50,500 nt of DNA, from contig CAIIXF020000457.1 of the NCBI GenBank assembly GCA_903813345.2, positions 27,001 through 77,500 on the forward strand, read 5' to 3'. The first letter of the stretch is position 1; each line of letters starts with the position of its first letter. Shown here one piece after another: positions 10,727 through 20,883 of this stretch. The translations under genes and the position numbers were made by a program. The notes beneath the pieces were generated by a model. It had not been told where the DNA came from and made no database searches. It worked only from the letters and a program-made list of their open reading frames with translations. Origin of the DNA: Owenia fusiformis (Eukaryota; Annelida; Polychaeta; Sabellida; Oweniidae).

Positions 10727-12755
10727 CACGCCTTACCATTGACAAGGTACAGTCACGTGACCGTGACAAAATATACTGTAGTACACTTTTGATGTACTAT
10801 GTCATTTCCGCCATTTTAGATCGCCATTTTCTAGAATGAGGAAGCGAGGCAAGAACTAGCATTGATTTGATCAATATTGTGTCAGTTCATCATCAGGTAG
10901 TTGTTGCATTCGATTTGTAATTAAGTTGCAAATGTGCATATCTACTTCAAATGATCCTCAGCAACTTCAATATCTTGTTATAGATCTACCCAGTACGTCA
11001 GGGATCTCTAAATCCTGACTGAATTTCGCAAAATTCTCTCTATTTTTTGTTTAGCTATGCAAATAACAGCCAAACTACGACTAACACAACTTAAGATAAG
11101 TATACAAATATACATCCAGAGTTAATGCAAAACCGCTTTTTACTTTGGATGCTAGTACGAAAAATAGATAATGTATGTTGTCAACTCGAATGTATGTTGT
11201 CACATTTGCCTTACAGATCTCAATTCACAGTTAATTTTACAGTGAATGAAATGCTATAATGTACGTGTAATAGAAGGAACATATTTGATAATAAAGTAAT
11301 AATAATGATAGGCATATCAGATATATTTACTCTAATATTTTGTCCGTTAATCCATAAAATTGTCATTGATATGATTAAATTTCAATGTTACTAATTCTTT
11401 TTTGTGCTCCATAACCTGGCTTTTGAACTTCTGCACTTTCCAGATATACAGAGTGTCCCAAAGTATGCCCCCCCCCCCCTAGGCAGACATATACCAATTT
11501 CTCCAGAGTTGTACCGTATGTGTCATATATCATTTTTAAGCTTATCCAAAGTTACATATGATGGTTCAAATGGTAAAAAGTAACAGGCATTTTAAAAATT
11601 AGTGTTTTGCCAAAAAGATTTCAGTATCCTGGAAACAGCCCTGACCTGAATGTGACAGAATATATTGATTCTCGAATATAGGAAGGATATTGAGTTTTAA
11701 AAAGATGACGTTTAGGGTAGATACTCCAAGGAAACTCTTCTGGTGCCTTAAAAGGGTTTTATGAGGATAACATAATATGGTCATATATGGAAAGTATTGC
11801 TGCTGTTAACATGGTGGCTAAGGAGACACATTGACTATTGTTTTGGTGTAAAACTGACTTTAATTTTGGCCAAACACTAACTTTTGAAATTCCTGTAACT
11901 TTTTTCCATTTGATAGTTGAACCATGATACTCGGCAAATTAATGTAACTTTGGATGAGCTTTAAAATGATATATCACACATACTATGGAGACATTGGTAT
12001 ATGTCTGCCTAGGGGGCCCATACTTTCGGGACACCCTGTAGCATAAATTTTGAAAGTCATCTTGGACTAGCTAGTATAGATCTCTCCATGCAACTAAACA
12101 TAACGTAACGTACCGACGCCGAGTGGTCAAAGAGGTCGGAAAATAACACGCCATGGTCGCATATTAATCACCATATTAAAACTTTCATAAAATAAAATAG
12201 CATTCAACGAAAAAATCACTTTTACCTGTTTATCTGTACTAGGGATACAGGAGCATGTTCGTTGAATTTCAATTACAGGGACAACATACACTGTGAGTTG
12301 ACAACGTACATTTCTGATTTTTTAAATTATACCAAATGCATGAATATTTATTAAATCTCCACCCGTCTTAAACTGTGTAGTTTAGAGAAACACATTCTCA
12401 TAAAAATATTTGACACTCTGAGACGTCAGTGGAGAAAATTATCAAAGGAAATGTGTAAGAAACAACATTTTTCCAACCGAACAATTGTATGGGTAGACTT
12501 ACAACGAAAAAAATCGAGCATTGCTCGAAGATCTTTTAACGTAATTAGAAAAATAAATGTCTTTGAAATCGAATACACGCGAAATCAAACATGAAATGCT
12601 TTATGTATTCCTCATATTTATTTTTGAAAACCTGCATCAAACCTACATCATAGTCTTTGCTTAAAATCAGTTAATGGTGACATAGTACATCAAAAGTGTA
12701 CTACGGTATATTTTGTCACGGTCACGTGACTGTACCTTGTTGATGGTAAGGCGTG
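10727..12755. mobile_element. 2,029-bp non-autonomous DNA transposon with CAC termini and 5-bp TSD
   Basis: Terminal inverted repeats of about 78 bp (10727-10804 and 12678-12755) differ at only about three positions. They start CACGCCTTACCAT and contain the palindrome GTCACGTGAC. The flanks are identical 5-mers, TATTG at 10722-10726 and 12756-12760. CAC ends with a 5-bp duplication are characteristic of the Transib/ProtoRAG group; CACTA (2-3 bp) and Chapaev (4 bp) elements differ in duplication length. The interior shows no transposase frame, so superfamily assignment is inference from structure. A TGTATGTTGTC-type motif recurs in inverted orientation inside each end (about 11168-11205 and 12279-12314). 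Another transposon is nested at 11449-12038. Confidence 0.88.
11449..12038. mobile_element. Nested 590-bp TA-flanked transposon with long TIRs
   Basis: The ends are CAGAGTGTCCCAAAGTATG and, inverted, CAGGGTGTCCCGAAAGTATG. They continue as inverted repeats for about 170 bp (shared TAGGCAGACATATACCAAT). TA dinucleotides at 11447-11448 and 12039-12040 fit a Tc1/mariner-type insertion. There is no transposase frame. A C-run sits near 11470. Insertion inside the CAC-ended element makes this the younger of the two. Confidence 0.85.
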
Positions 12756-12760
12756 TATTG

Positions 12761-12898
12761 ATGTTTATGTAATGATGCATTTCCATACAATTTGCTATCT
12801 TGCAAAGAATCACTTCCTTTTAGGGTAGTTCAGTTTAGTCAAAGGGATGATACACCTGTCATATAATTGTACATTTTACTATCTCACCCGCTCCAGAT
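12761..12898. other. Spacer
   Basis: Short unassigned AT-rich sequence between the CAC-ended transposon and the pseudogene copy that follows. Confidence 0.5.
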
Positions 12899-13160
12899 AT
12901 GTATGAAAACAATAAATTGATATTAGAGCTCCAATCTAGTGACATTGACATCTTGTCTGAAACGTCATGGAAGGGTCAAAAATTGTGTGTTTTCGTTGAT
13001 GGAGATTATGCATTTCTTTGCATCTCTATGGGTTTTCTGGGTCAAATGAAAAGTACCTATGTCTCTATTGTTTTTATTTTCAAAGAGAGTATGTCTGTGC
13101 CAAGATCCCATAGATGTGTCCAAAAGAGGACCCTGACTGGAATGAAAAAGATTAAAAAAA
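12899..13160 (+). pseudogene. Decayed transposon-derived gene, copy 2 fragment
   Basis: 12966-13155 closely matches 8880-9064 and carries the same CVFVDGDYAFLCISMGFLGQ segment in a frame open from 12899 to 13171. Upstream residues (NKLILELQSSDIDILSETSW) differ from copy 1. It is a fragment with no complete domain. It ends near a G-run at about 13172-13181. Confidence 0.5.
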
Positions 13161-13244
13161 AATTCTTTTGAAGGGGGGGGGGCAGACATACCGTCATCTC
13201 TGATAACCCGGATGTCAAATCAAAACAAATATATTGTCACTTAG

Positions 13245-13766
13245 CCAAAGAGGTCAAAGACAACAGAGAAAAAAGTGAAAGAAGCAGAAATAGCCAAGAA
13301 ATTGCGAAAAGAAGCAATGAAACGAATGAAGTCAACTTCTCCACTGAAGAGTAAACCTGGATCATCTAATGAAGGCGAGACAGATACTAGCAATGCAGGC
13401 TCTGGGGTGCCAGAAAAGAAAACCAGACGAAATGCTAGCCGCATAGGTATTGTCACTATTCGTATCTCATTTACATTACTATACTGTACCTTATCTTCCC
13501 CTTTTTGACCGTCTAGTTAAGAAACGTGACAGACCGACTGTAAGGCTTACTATTTTTGATTGTAAATCAAAATAGAAAATAACCATTAAGTTTCTATATC
13601 TATATTTCCAGATCATTTCCTGAGCGATTACCTAAGCGCTAAAGTTGAAAATGATAAAGAAAAACTGAAACTGGAGAGAGGAAGTTGGGAGGTTGAAAAG
13701 AGGGAAAGGGAGCAGCAGATGGAGAGAGAAAGGATGATGTTAGAACTATTGAAGAAAAAGTTGTAG
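13245..13766 (+). pseudogene. PIF/Harbinger accessory (Myb-like) protein, 3' exons
   Basis: Two exons join cleanly: 13245-13446 (acceptor ttgtcacttag, donor ATAG|GTATTG) and 13612-13766 (acceptor tatatttccag). They encode a basic stretch (KEAEIAKKLRKEAMKRMK), a Ser/Pro-rich linker, then RIDHFLSDYLSAKVENDKEK and a charged coiled-coil tail ending ELLKKKL-stop. A charged helical tail is typical of the second protein of PIF/Harbinger transposons, which helps bring the transposase to DNA in the nucleus. The N-terminal DNA-binding exons are missing; the upstream sequence belongs to another repeat. It converges on the Harbinger transposase at 14317-15241, which supports the assignment. Confidence 0.55.
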
Positions 13767-13839
13767 ACTTATATATGAGTGTATTATATTCGTCCAGTTC
13801 TATGTATGATACCATATCAAGTATTGCACATTATTATTG

Positions 13840-14300
13840 TTTATTGTTTAATTTTATACTACTACAATCGACATTGATTGACTAATGGACATTGAACAAA
13901 ATGTGCATTTTTATATTTTTGTTTCAATGCGTATTACATGTTACACTTTCTGCATTCGTTCTCAGCATTCAAACAATCGAGTATTGTAAACATAATGATG
14001 TTATATTTTGTGTTTAATTTTTATAGAACTACAATGACAAATACTCATGGACATTGAACAAAATGTGCATTTTTATAATTGTATCAATACGTATTACATG
14101 TTACACTTTCTGCATTCGTTCCCATTATACAAACAATAGAGTATTAAACATGAATGAAGGATATTATTTATTTTTTATACTACTACAATGGACAAAATGT
14201 GCATTGAGGAAAATGTGCATTTTATATATCGTTGTTTCAATATATATCTATATATAACGTGTTAAGCTTTCTACATTTGTTGCATTTGTGTCATTATTCA
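13840..14300. repeat. Three degenerate tandem repeats of about 140-165 bp
   Basis: The block tggacattgaacaaaatgtg plus downstream cgtattacatgttacacttt and ttctgcattcgtt recurs at about 13886, 14048 and, more diverged, 14188. The array fills the convergent space between the two Harbinger genes. Confidence 0.75.
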
Positions 14301-14316
14301 GAAAAGCACATTAGGT

Positions 14317-15241
14317 TCATGGATTTAAATAATCTTGGATTGTAAGAGGCTCAACGTTAAAGTACTGAGAGACCTGGTTTCCATATAAGCAAGTATGAAT
14401 GTTTGTAAGCAAAGTTCCCACCAAGTAACACTTCCCAACTGGTTGCAACAGAAGTTTTTGATTTTTTTTGAAGTCCAAAAATGCCCAGTTGTTAACTATA
14501 TTCCCAAAAATCCATTCGACAGAAGTTCTTGTTTTTGACATTGCTTTGTTGAACGCCTTTTCATCATCGTCTAAGTTTCCTCCATGAAATGGCGCACAGA
14601 GATGAGCACGTAGTGGGTATGCCGGATCACTATAGACCACCATTGGAGACCCATCCGGTTTGTTAAATGTATCTAATTGTTGTAGCAAACCACTTTCGAA
14701 GAGCATGCCTGAATCATGCCTATGGCCCTCTAAGGGGCCATACATATTTGCCACCAACCCATTTGGAGTTGCTACGGATTGAAACTTCAGGGCATGGCAT
14801 CTTTTATGGCCACTGTAAAAAAATCTTTGGCCTTCACCGGGCCTAGTGATTGGCCTCGCCATGCCATCTATAAACGGAAAGTAAGTGCGCAAAATTATCG
14901 TAGATGTGATCTAATACCTGGTTGAAAAAGATGCTGGTAGGTTCTTGCTGGAGACCAAACAATACAGAAGAGTCCATTAATCAGTTGGGATAAGCAAGAC
15001 GGCGTAATAACAGGCACAACCCAGCCATCCCTGGACAAACCGATCTGTTGTATCCAACAAAATAATCAGGTATACGAAGAAGATCTCTGAGAGTATAGAG
15101 ATCGTCGCGCTTAAACCGGAACAATCGTGTGCACTCTCCATCATTAATTTTGTTCAAATCCAGTTTGTACGACAAGAGATTTGTAGATTTAACTTGTTCA
15201 GCCATGGCTTTAGATTTTTTTGATTTTTTTTTATTTATCAT
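14317..15241 (-). pseudogene. PIF/Harbinger (HARBI1-like) DDE transposase, broken
   Basis: The N-terminal part (14981-15241) reads ECTRLFRFKRDDLYTLRDLL and on to GMAGLCLLLRRLAYPN. A frameshifted segment at about 14890-14970 reads FFNQVLDHIYDNFAHLLSVY. The long frame 14317-14892 holds FIDGMARPITRPGE (first Asp), FYSGHKRCHALKFQSVATPN, YSDPAYPLRAHL (second Asp) and SVEWIFGNIVNNWAFLDF (Glu), ending IQDYLNP. So all three catalytic acidic residues of the DDE_Tnp_4 fold are present. The piece between HLLSVY and FIDG, normally a few dozen residues, is deleted and at least two frameshifts occur, so this copy should be inactive. In an active element this enzyme cuts and pastes the transposon together with the accessory protein. 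Confidence 0.92.
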
Positions 15242-15415
15242 GTTTTATTTAATACAATAATATATGTTAAAAGAAAATTTCCAAAAAGGCGACTTGGTTT
15301 AACATTATAAGTCGCAGGGTTAATTAACAAAATTTATTTTAAAAAAACAATCCATTTGGTGAAGCAAATTGGTGAATAAATTAAGCATAGATGGTTTGAT
15401 AATTGCTGCTAACAC

Positions 15416-16732
15416 TCAGACACTTACACACTTCTGGAGAAAAGAGGCACTAGTTTCAAGAACAGTTATGTTTGTAGCGTAGTTAAATTTTGAGCTGCCA
15501 AAAAGAAAGAAATTCAATTTCTCTTGTTGGGTCTTAAAATTCTTTTTATATTGGATTTCAAGGTTATTTAGTTTAATTTCGAAGTCAGTTAGGAGGGTCC
15601 TACGGAGTCTGCAGTTAAAGATGACATGCTTGGATGTTTCACTTTTGAATCCACACTTACATTTTGGTGTATCAGCTAGAGTAAAGTTGTGGGCATGAAA
15701 ATGAGATTGAAAAATCAAGTCGACTCTAGTCCTATTAAGACTGATTTCCTCTAGTCTAGGTAAATGCAATGAGGTAGATGATATGATAGGTTCTGGATAA
15801 ATGAGAAGTGTCAATTTAGATTTGAAAGTACTTAAGTTGTCTATTTCTTGGAGTTGTTGGGTTAGTTTATTCCATTCTGAGATAGCTGTAAAAATGCATG
15901 TTTTCTTTAATATCACAGATCTTTTAGCGGGCAAGACGAATTCAGTTGGATTTCTCAAATAGAGAGGAGGTTGTTGTCTCTTATATTTATCAAATATGTT
16001 TTGAACATATGAAGGAACTTTCTGATTTTGGACATTGAACATGAGGGTTAGTCTATGAAACTTCCTCCTCGTCTCTAGTTTAGGCCAATTTAGAATATTG
16101 AGCACCTTTTCAGAAGATGACCCATGAATAGTTCCACTACAAATCAGAGCTGCCTTGTAGTAGAGTTGGTCAATGCGTTTTAATTTGGAAATATCTGCAC
16201 ATCCATAGAGGATGTCGCAGAAATCAAAATGTGGTAAGATAAAAGATTTGAACATAAGATTTAGATGGTTTCCACTAAGTTTTTTACTTAATGCTTTAAG
16301 TGGATTTAAAAGCTTATCAATTTTCTTTGCAAGATGGGTAATGTGGAAATTGAAAGATAATTTAGAGTCAAAGATAAAGCCAAGGTGTTTATGTGAAACA
16401 CACCTAGGTATGGATTCATTTCCCAATTTTAGGTCAGGGGTTATTATTTCATTCATTTTTGGACTACTAAATGTCAAATCATCACTTTTAGAGGGTTTGA
16501 ATTTTAATTGCCATTTATTAGACCAATTGTTTATAGAATTTAGATCAGATTGGAGGGTGTTTATACATTCAGGCATATTATCATGGCTGAAGGGCTGATA
16601 AAGAGAAGTGTCATCTGCATACAGAAAACACTTGCTTAAAATATCATCAGGTAAATCGTTTATGTAAACTAAAAATAGCAAAGGTCCTAAGATGGACCCC
16701 TGGGGAACCCCCGAATTGGCTTTAGATAATAA
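15416..16732 (-). pseudogene. 5'-truncated LINE: reverse transcriptase C-terminal half
   Basis: One frame of about 438 codons, without internal stops, begins just after a TGA at 16733-16735. It reads ANSGVPQGSILGPLLFLVYI, then the catalytic FLYADDTSLY, the thumb-like region around HKHLGFIFDSKLSF, and a C-terminal Cys/His motif (CKCGFKSETSKHVIFNC) close to the stop. The protein reverse-transcribes its own RNA at a nicked target. No RNase H domain is visible, as in jockey/CR1/Rex-like clades; I cannot name the clade. The 5' half (endonuclease and fingers) is missing, typical of incomplete LINE insertion. The intact remaining frame suggests a fairly recent insertion. Confidence 0.92.
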
Positions 16733-16902
16733 TCAAAGGTCTTTGTCATCAGTCAGTATAGCAGTGGCACCAATTTTACTGAAAAAGCAGGATGATCATT
16801 ACTTAAATGTCCGATAAAATAGATAATTTAGAGGCTAAACATTCCTGAAAACAGATCTTACTTTTCAATTAGCCAAACACACACCAATGGGGAAAAATCC
16901 CA

Positions 16903-17204
16903 CTTGCCCCATCGAGTCCAAATTTGCCCAATCGAATCCCAAATTGCCCAATCGAATCCAACGGATTCCCATAGGACTTCGTTGACTTTGCCCCATCGAG
17001 TCCTATGGAGTTCCATCAACATCTACCGTGTCCTATTGATGTATGTTGGGCTTCACATGACACGTCATTTTAGTATGATCGAAAATCCCAAGATGCTCCA
17101 TCCAAAGAATAAACATGTTCATTCTCGAAGGGGCTTGATAGGACTCCGTGGGATTTTGCCCCATCTAGTCCAACATGGGACCTCATGGGACCCGATGGGG
17201 CAAG
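16903..17204. repeat. Cluster of direct and inverted CCCATCGAGTCC-type motifs
   Basis: CTTGCCCCATCGAGTCC at 16903-16919 is mirrored by the near reverse complement GGGACCCGATGGGGCAAG at 17187-17204. Between them the motif [C]CCATCGAGTCC / CCAATCGAATCC recurs in both orientations at least eight times. The segment could be a small foldback element. The region is more GC-rich than its surroundings. Confidence 0.6.
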
Positions 17205-17642
17205 ATGTTGTAAAATCCGATAGAGTCCCATGGAGTCAAATGAAAATTAGAGTACTTTAATGTTTGATTTTCACGCTTTAAACGTTTTTTTCAATCCGTT
17301 GTGTACTAATAACAGAACAAACAGAAATATACTCACAACAAATCTTCCACAAACGCAATTTTGCAAAGGTTGAATAACCTGAGCCAGATTACGCAAAATT
17401 CGAGGTTTACGTTCACGTACATGCTTTTCAAACGTGTAGCTTAACATACGATGGGGTTAGGCCTGAGTGGTTTGAAATTTCAAATAAGTCACTTACCTTG
17501 AAGCAATATTGAGCACAGTGGGACAGGATGAAATTTGAGAAGGGAATTTTGTAAAGAAAGTGGGTTGAAACTGATTTGGGTGTAACTAATTGGCAAATTG
17601 GTGTAACTAATTGGTCATTTTGGTGTAAATAAGTCAGTCGGA
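17205..17642. other. No gene seen
   Basis: Unassigned. A short GGTGTAACTAATTGGNNA duplication occurs near 17578-17625, directly upstream of the integrase fragment. Confidence 0.5.
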
Positions 17643-18074
17643 AGGCTTCGTAACAAGTACTATTGGGTTGGGATCAAGGCAGATGTGGCTTGTTGGGTAG
17701 ATGGATGTGAATTATGTCAAAGGCGGAATCCACTTAATCGCAAACACAAAACTCCAATGAAGCAAGAAGGTAACCATTGGCTGATGGCAAGTGGACCGCT
17801 TTGTGATTATGAACACCTCCTGGACAATTCAATGAGTGTGATCCTTGAATGGCCAGAAGGGGCAAACTGCGAGGCTTTTGGTCGCAGCTACTGGTTTCGT
17901 TGCAATAACACCTGCCTAACAAAGACTGATGGCGGCGATACCAATGTCTTTAACAAACAAATTAATAAAAACAACACAAATCAAAAAGAAAACAAACAAA
18001 CAACCAAAATGACAAACTGGTATCAAGAGTGTAGTTTAATACTTAAGAAGAGAGGATTGACAGTAATTGAGTGA
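17643..18074 (+). pseudogene. Retrotransposon integrase zinc-finger fragment
   Basis: The start reads RLRNKYYWVGIKADVACW then VDGCELCQRRNPLNRKHKTP. This is the second half of the H2C2 zinc-binding domain of Ty3/Gypsy-type integrases (the YYW, the CxxCQRR pair and the Pro/Lys linker). The His pair before it and the catalytic core after it are missing. The open frame continues to 18074 through unrelated residues and an A-rich tract (17950-18010). It is a scrap with no activity expected. Confidence 0.7.
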
Positions 18075-18327
18075 ACAATTAGAATAAAGGAAACCAAAAT
18101 GACTAGAACACATTGATAGACAGTATGAAACTTATGAGGTGTTAGTGACGCTGACAATTGGGAGCTAGTTATACAAATTATACATAACAGGTGGTCAAAC
18201 TTAGTTAGCTAGTTAGATAAGAAAGGTAACATTCAGATAACCAGCTATCGTGGGAATGATTTTTATTTTTATAGTATGGATGGGTTCTTGAATATGGTCC
18301 CTTTATTGATGGTTTATTGATGATCCT
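18075..18327. other. No gene seen
   Basis: Short AT-rich unassigned sequence. Confidence 0.5.
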
Positions 18328-18955
18328 ATGCCAGTTTTCAACCCACTTCGGCTGCCCTCAGATGAGACATTGATTACAGCCTCCAGACATGAGATGCGGC
18401 TCCTATTGGAGCCGTATACGGAAGAAAAGAAAGCAGAGATAAGGAAAAGAAGAGCAGCAATAAAACCAAGGAGAAACCAACAAAAACTAAGGGAGGCCCT
18501 CCCAAATGAAGTCAGGCATGCAAGGCATTAGAAGATGAGGTCCGCCTCCCAGAACAAGACCTCAGGTGGTCTCGGTGCGAGAAGGAAATTTTAAGAAACG
18601 CAGTTAGGAACCTCCTATACAAACAAAACTAGGATATAAGAAACATTTAAAAGAATCATTTATGAAGTCTCAGTGTACAAAAATTGTAGTTCCTTATTTA
18701 CATATGACATAATGTTCTTGGAGTGACCCCCCCCCAGAGGATTGTGGACATGTTCTATGCTAGGCACCGGCGAGCGTGTAGATTAAAATTGAACCAATCA
18801 CCCAGTGGGGAGGGAGATACTTCCATGGAAGAATCTGACCAATTGAAGGCTGCTTCAGGAGGGACTGCTCCACCAAGTCTTAGGCCTGATGCCAATCCTG
18901 TACGCGTGAAAATGCCCCCCTCTATATGGTGAGCCAACCTAACCAAAGTATCCAT
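18328..18955 (+). other. Unclassified coding-like fragments
   Basis: Two adjacent frames look protein-like. One (18328-18531) has FNPLRLPSDETLITASRHEM and a basic stretch KKAEIRKRRAAIKPRRNQQK. The second, shifted by one frame, has QACKALEDEVRLPEQDLRWS and CEKEILRNAVRNLLYKQN before a stop near 18640. A third frame at 18723-18932 is Pro/Ser-rich. I do not recognise the family. The shift suggests a decayed retroelement or gene fragment. Confidence 0.35.
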
Positions 18956-18975
18956 GTGTAGTTTACGGGTGTGTA

Positions 18976-19104
18976 GGCATTAATTACGCTCGTGCAGACG
19001 TAAAATTACGCCGGTGCAGACGTAAAATTACGCCTGTGCAGATGTTAATTACGCCCATGCAGGCGTAAATTACACCCGTGCAGGCGTAAATAACGCCCTT
19101 GAAG
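18976..19104. repeat. Minisatellite of about 21-24 bp with palindromic units
   Basis: About five units of the form CGTGCAGACGTAAAATTACG repeat between 18976 and 19104. Each unit holds an imperfect palindrome, GGCGTAA..TTACGCC. Weaker GGCGTAA copies continue to about 19260. Confidence 0.75.
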
Positions 19105-19261
19105 AGATTCATTCTACAGGCGTTCAAATCACATATTCAGGCGTAAGGTCACAGCGTTAAATGGTTAATTGCGGGGGTTAAGACGTTATTAACAAGCGCT
19201 GAGAAACATCTTTACGCCCGTTGTCTTTATTCTTGACGCCGTAAATTATAAACCAATCAAC

Positions 19262-19320
19262 GCCTTGCTTACATAATGATGCAATGCATTCTGGGAAAAC
19301 AGTACTTCATGAACAAATGG
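19262..19320 (+). promoter_or_regulatory. Promoter-like: ZNF143/Staf-type and YY1-type motifs
   Basis: GCATTCTGGGA at 19286-19296 matches the core of the ZNF143/Staf site on the reverse strand (TCCCAGAATGC). CAAATGGCTGCCATT at about 19315-19328 matches a YY1 site overlapping an ATG. Both motifs are typical of TATA-less animal promoters close to the start site. They sit immediately upstream of the exons described next. Motif matches only. Confidence 0.45.
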
Positions 19321-20883
19321 CTGCCATTGTAAATGATATCGTTTCCTCTATGTGACAGATAACTGCTGCTAGAAGAACGCAAGAACAGATTTCAGATCCA
19401 CCTCCAAATGCATCTTTCATGCAAGAGTACGTAGAAAACTTCTTTTGTCATGATTAGAGGCCTAAGCTTACATATTGACTACAATAAAGATATATTTTTA
19501 TCTTACAGTCACAGTTTTCCATCGAGCGCCTACAGTTGCTGAGCTAAAGCATACATGTAAGCATAGGCCTACCTAGTCTTATGGCATTGCCTTATTATTC
19601 TGATTTTCCCAACTATAATTACCCATTCACTAAACGTCCCTCACTGAGTATGCAGTTATTACTATTCCCCAATATTTATCTGATTTACATTGTAAATTGG
19701 AAACACTAGTAGGCCTATGTGTGCATAACAATGTTAGTGTGTGATCCCTTATGTTTTTATGACAGATTAGCTATGATTTCTTTTAAATTTCAGCTTCAAC
19801 AACTTTCGACTTAATGGTGGCCCAAGGAATTTGGTAAGAGGTCGACCGAGAGCTGTAAAGCTACGCACCAATAGATTCGATGTTATTTTAATGATTGGCC
19901 GAAATGAAACTATTGTTTCGATGTTAAAGACCATTAAGGAATTGCAACAAGGTAAGTTACAGGATTATGATACAGGGTTTTCAGCAAAATAGGAATTTTC
20001 AATAAGCCAGGGTACATGTTGGGAAATTTTCCCCACATTATCTTCATCTTCCAGGTTAGCAAAAAGAGTGCACTTACGTGCACAAGTCTTTTCTAGGCAC
20101 ATACATGCACTCTTTGTGCAAAACGGGAAGATATAGACAATGTGGGGAAGGAGTGATTCTTGTTTGAAAAAAATATGTGACTCAATTGACGAATGCATAA
20201 AATTTCCCATCATGCATCCTGACCTTAAGGTGCAACAATTAGTGCAGGAGGGCCATTCAACGATCATCAACGATGTATATTGAAGTTTGGAGATTTCATC
20301 AAGACTAACATATATTTTTATTATCTTTAAAGAAACCCCCTGGATGAACATCATCAGCTGATATTCCTATTGAAACGTTTCTTAAAAATCTATAAGTGGG
20401 ACTCCCTGAACTGAATTCACACTTTTTACTGCTGAAATTGATAGTTTATCCATACATTTTAAGAAAATAGGTATGTCGAAGAAGATGATAAGCCAAATAT
20501 TGACCTGATGGCTCAGAAAAAATAAAAATTTTCGAATTTTCTCTATTCAGTCCTTGTTGTCCCTTTAATTTCAAGTTCTTTCTAAAGTTAAGCATTAATT
20601 GAAGTTATGTAATTTTCTAATTTCAGAACATCCAACACTGGGAAAGATACAAAAAGTAGACCTTTGTATGGACTTCAGTCGCGAACAGATGCAGGCTAGG
20701 GTTAAAAGCATTTATAGTGTGTACTTGTCAAACGACGAATTTGATATCTGCCTAGTAAATGGGAAAAAGAAACTAGTTAGTCTACCCGACAGCAAACAGA
20801 CACCTCGAGAGCTGAAAGCTATACGGAGGGAAGGATTTAATGGAGAACACAAAAGAAGTGCTATTTATCTTATTCCTCGGCAG
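19317..20883 (+). CDS. Unidentified multi-exon gene (three exons, 3' incomplete)
   Basis: Three exons join with consistent phase: 19317-19426 (donor GTACGT), 19794-19951 (donor GTAAGT) and 20627-20883 (donor GTAATT). Joined, they encode QITAARRTQEQISDPPPNAS, FMQDFNNFRLNGGPRNLVRG, RTNRFDVILMIGRNETIVSM, EHPTLGKIQKVDLCMDFSRE and, at the end, KRSAIYLIPRQ. The alternation and the VDL...IYLIP frame recall the ubiquitin-like N-terminal region of HECT/G2E3-like proteins expanded in aquatic animals; this is a weak impression, not an assignment. From the ATG at 19317 the frame meets a TGA at 19353-19355, yet the same frame continues into the coding sequence. The real start may lie upstream, the TGA may be a mutation or error, or the true first exon begins after the CAG at 19358. 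Later exons are not visible before the gap at 25001. Confidence 0.6.

Noticed and set aside
16212-16598. 128-codon plus-strand frame
   Set aside because: Antisense shadow of the LINE reverse-transcriptase frame.
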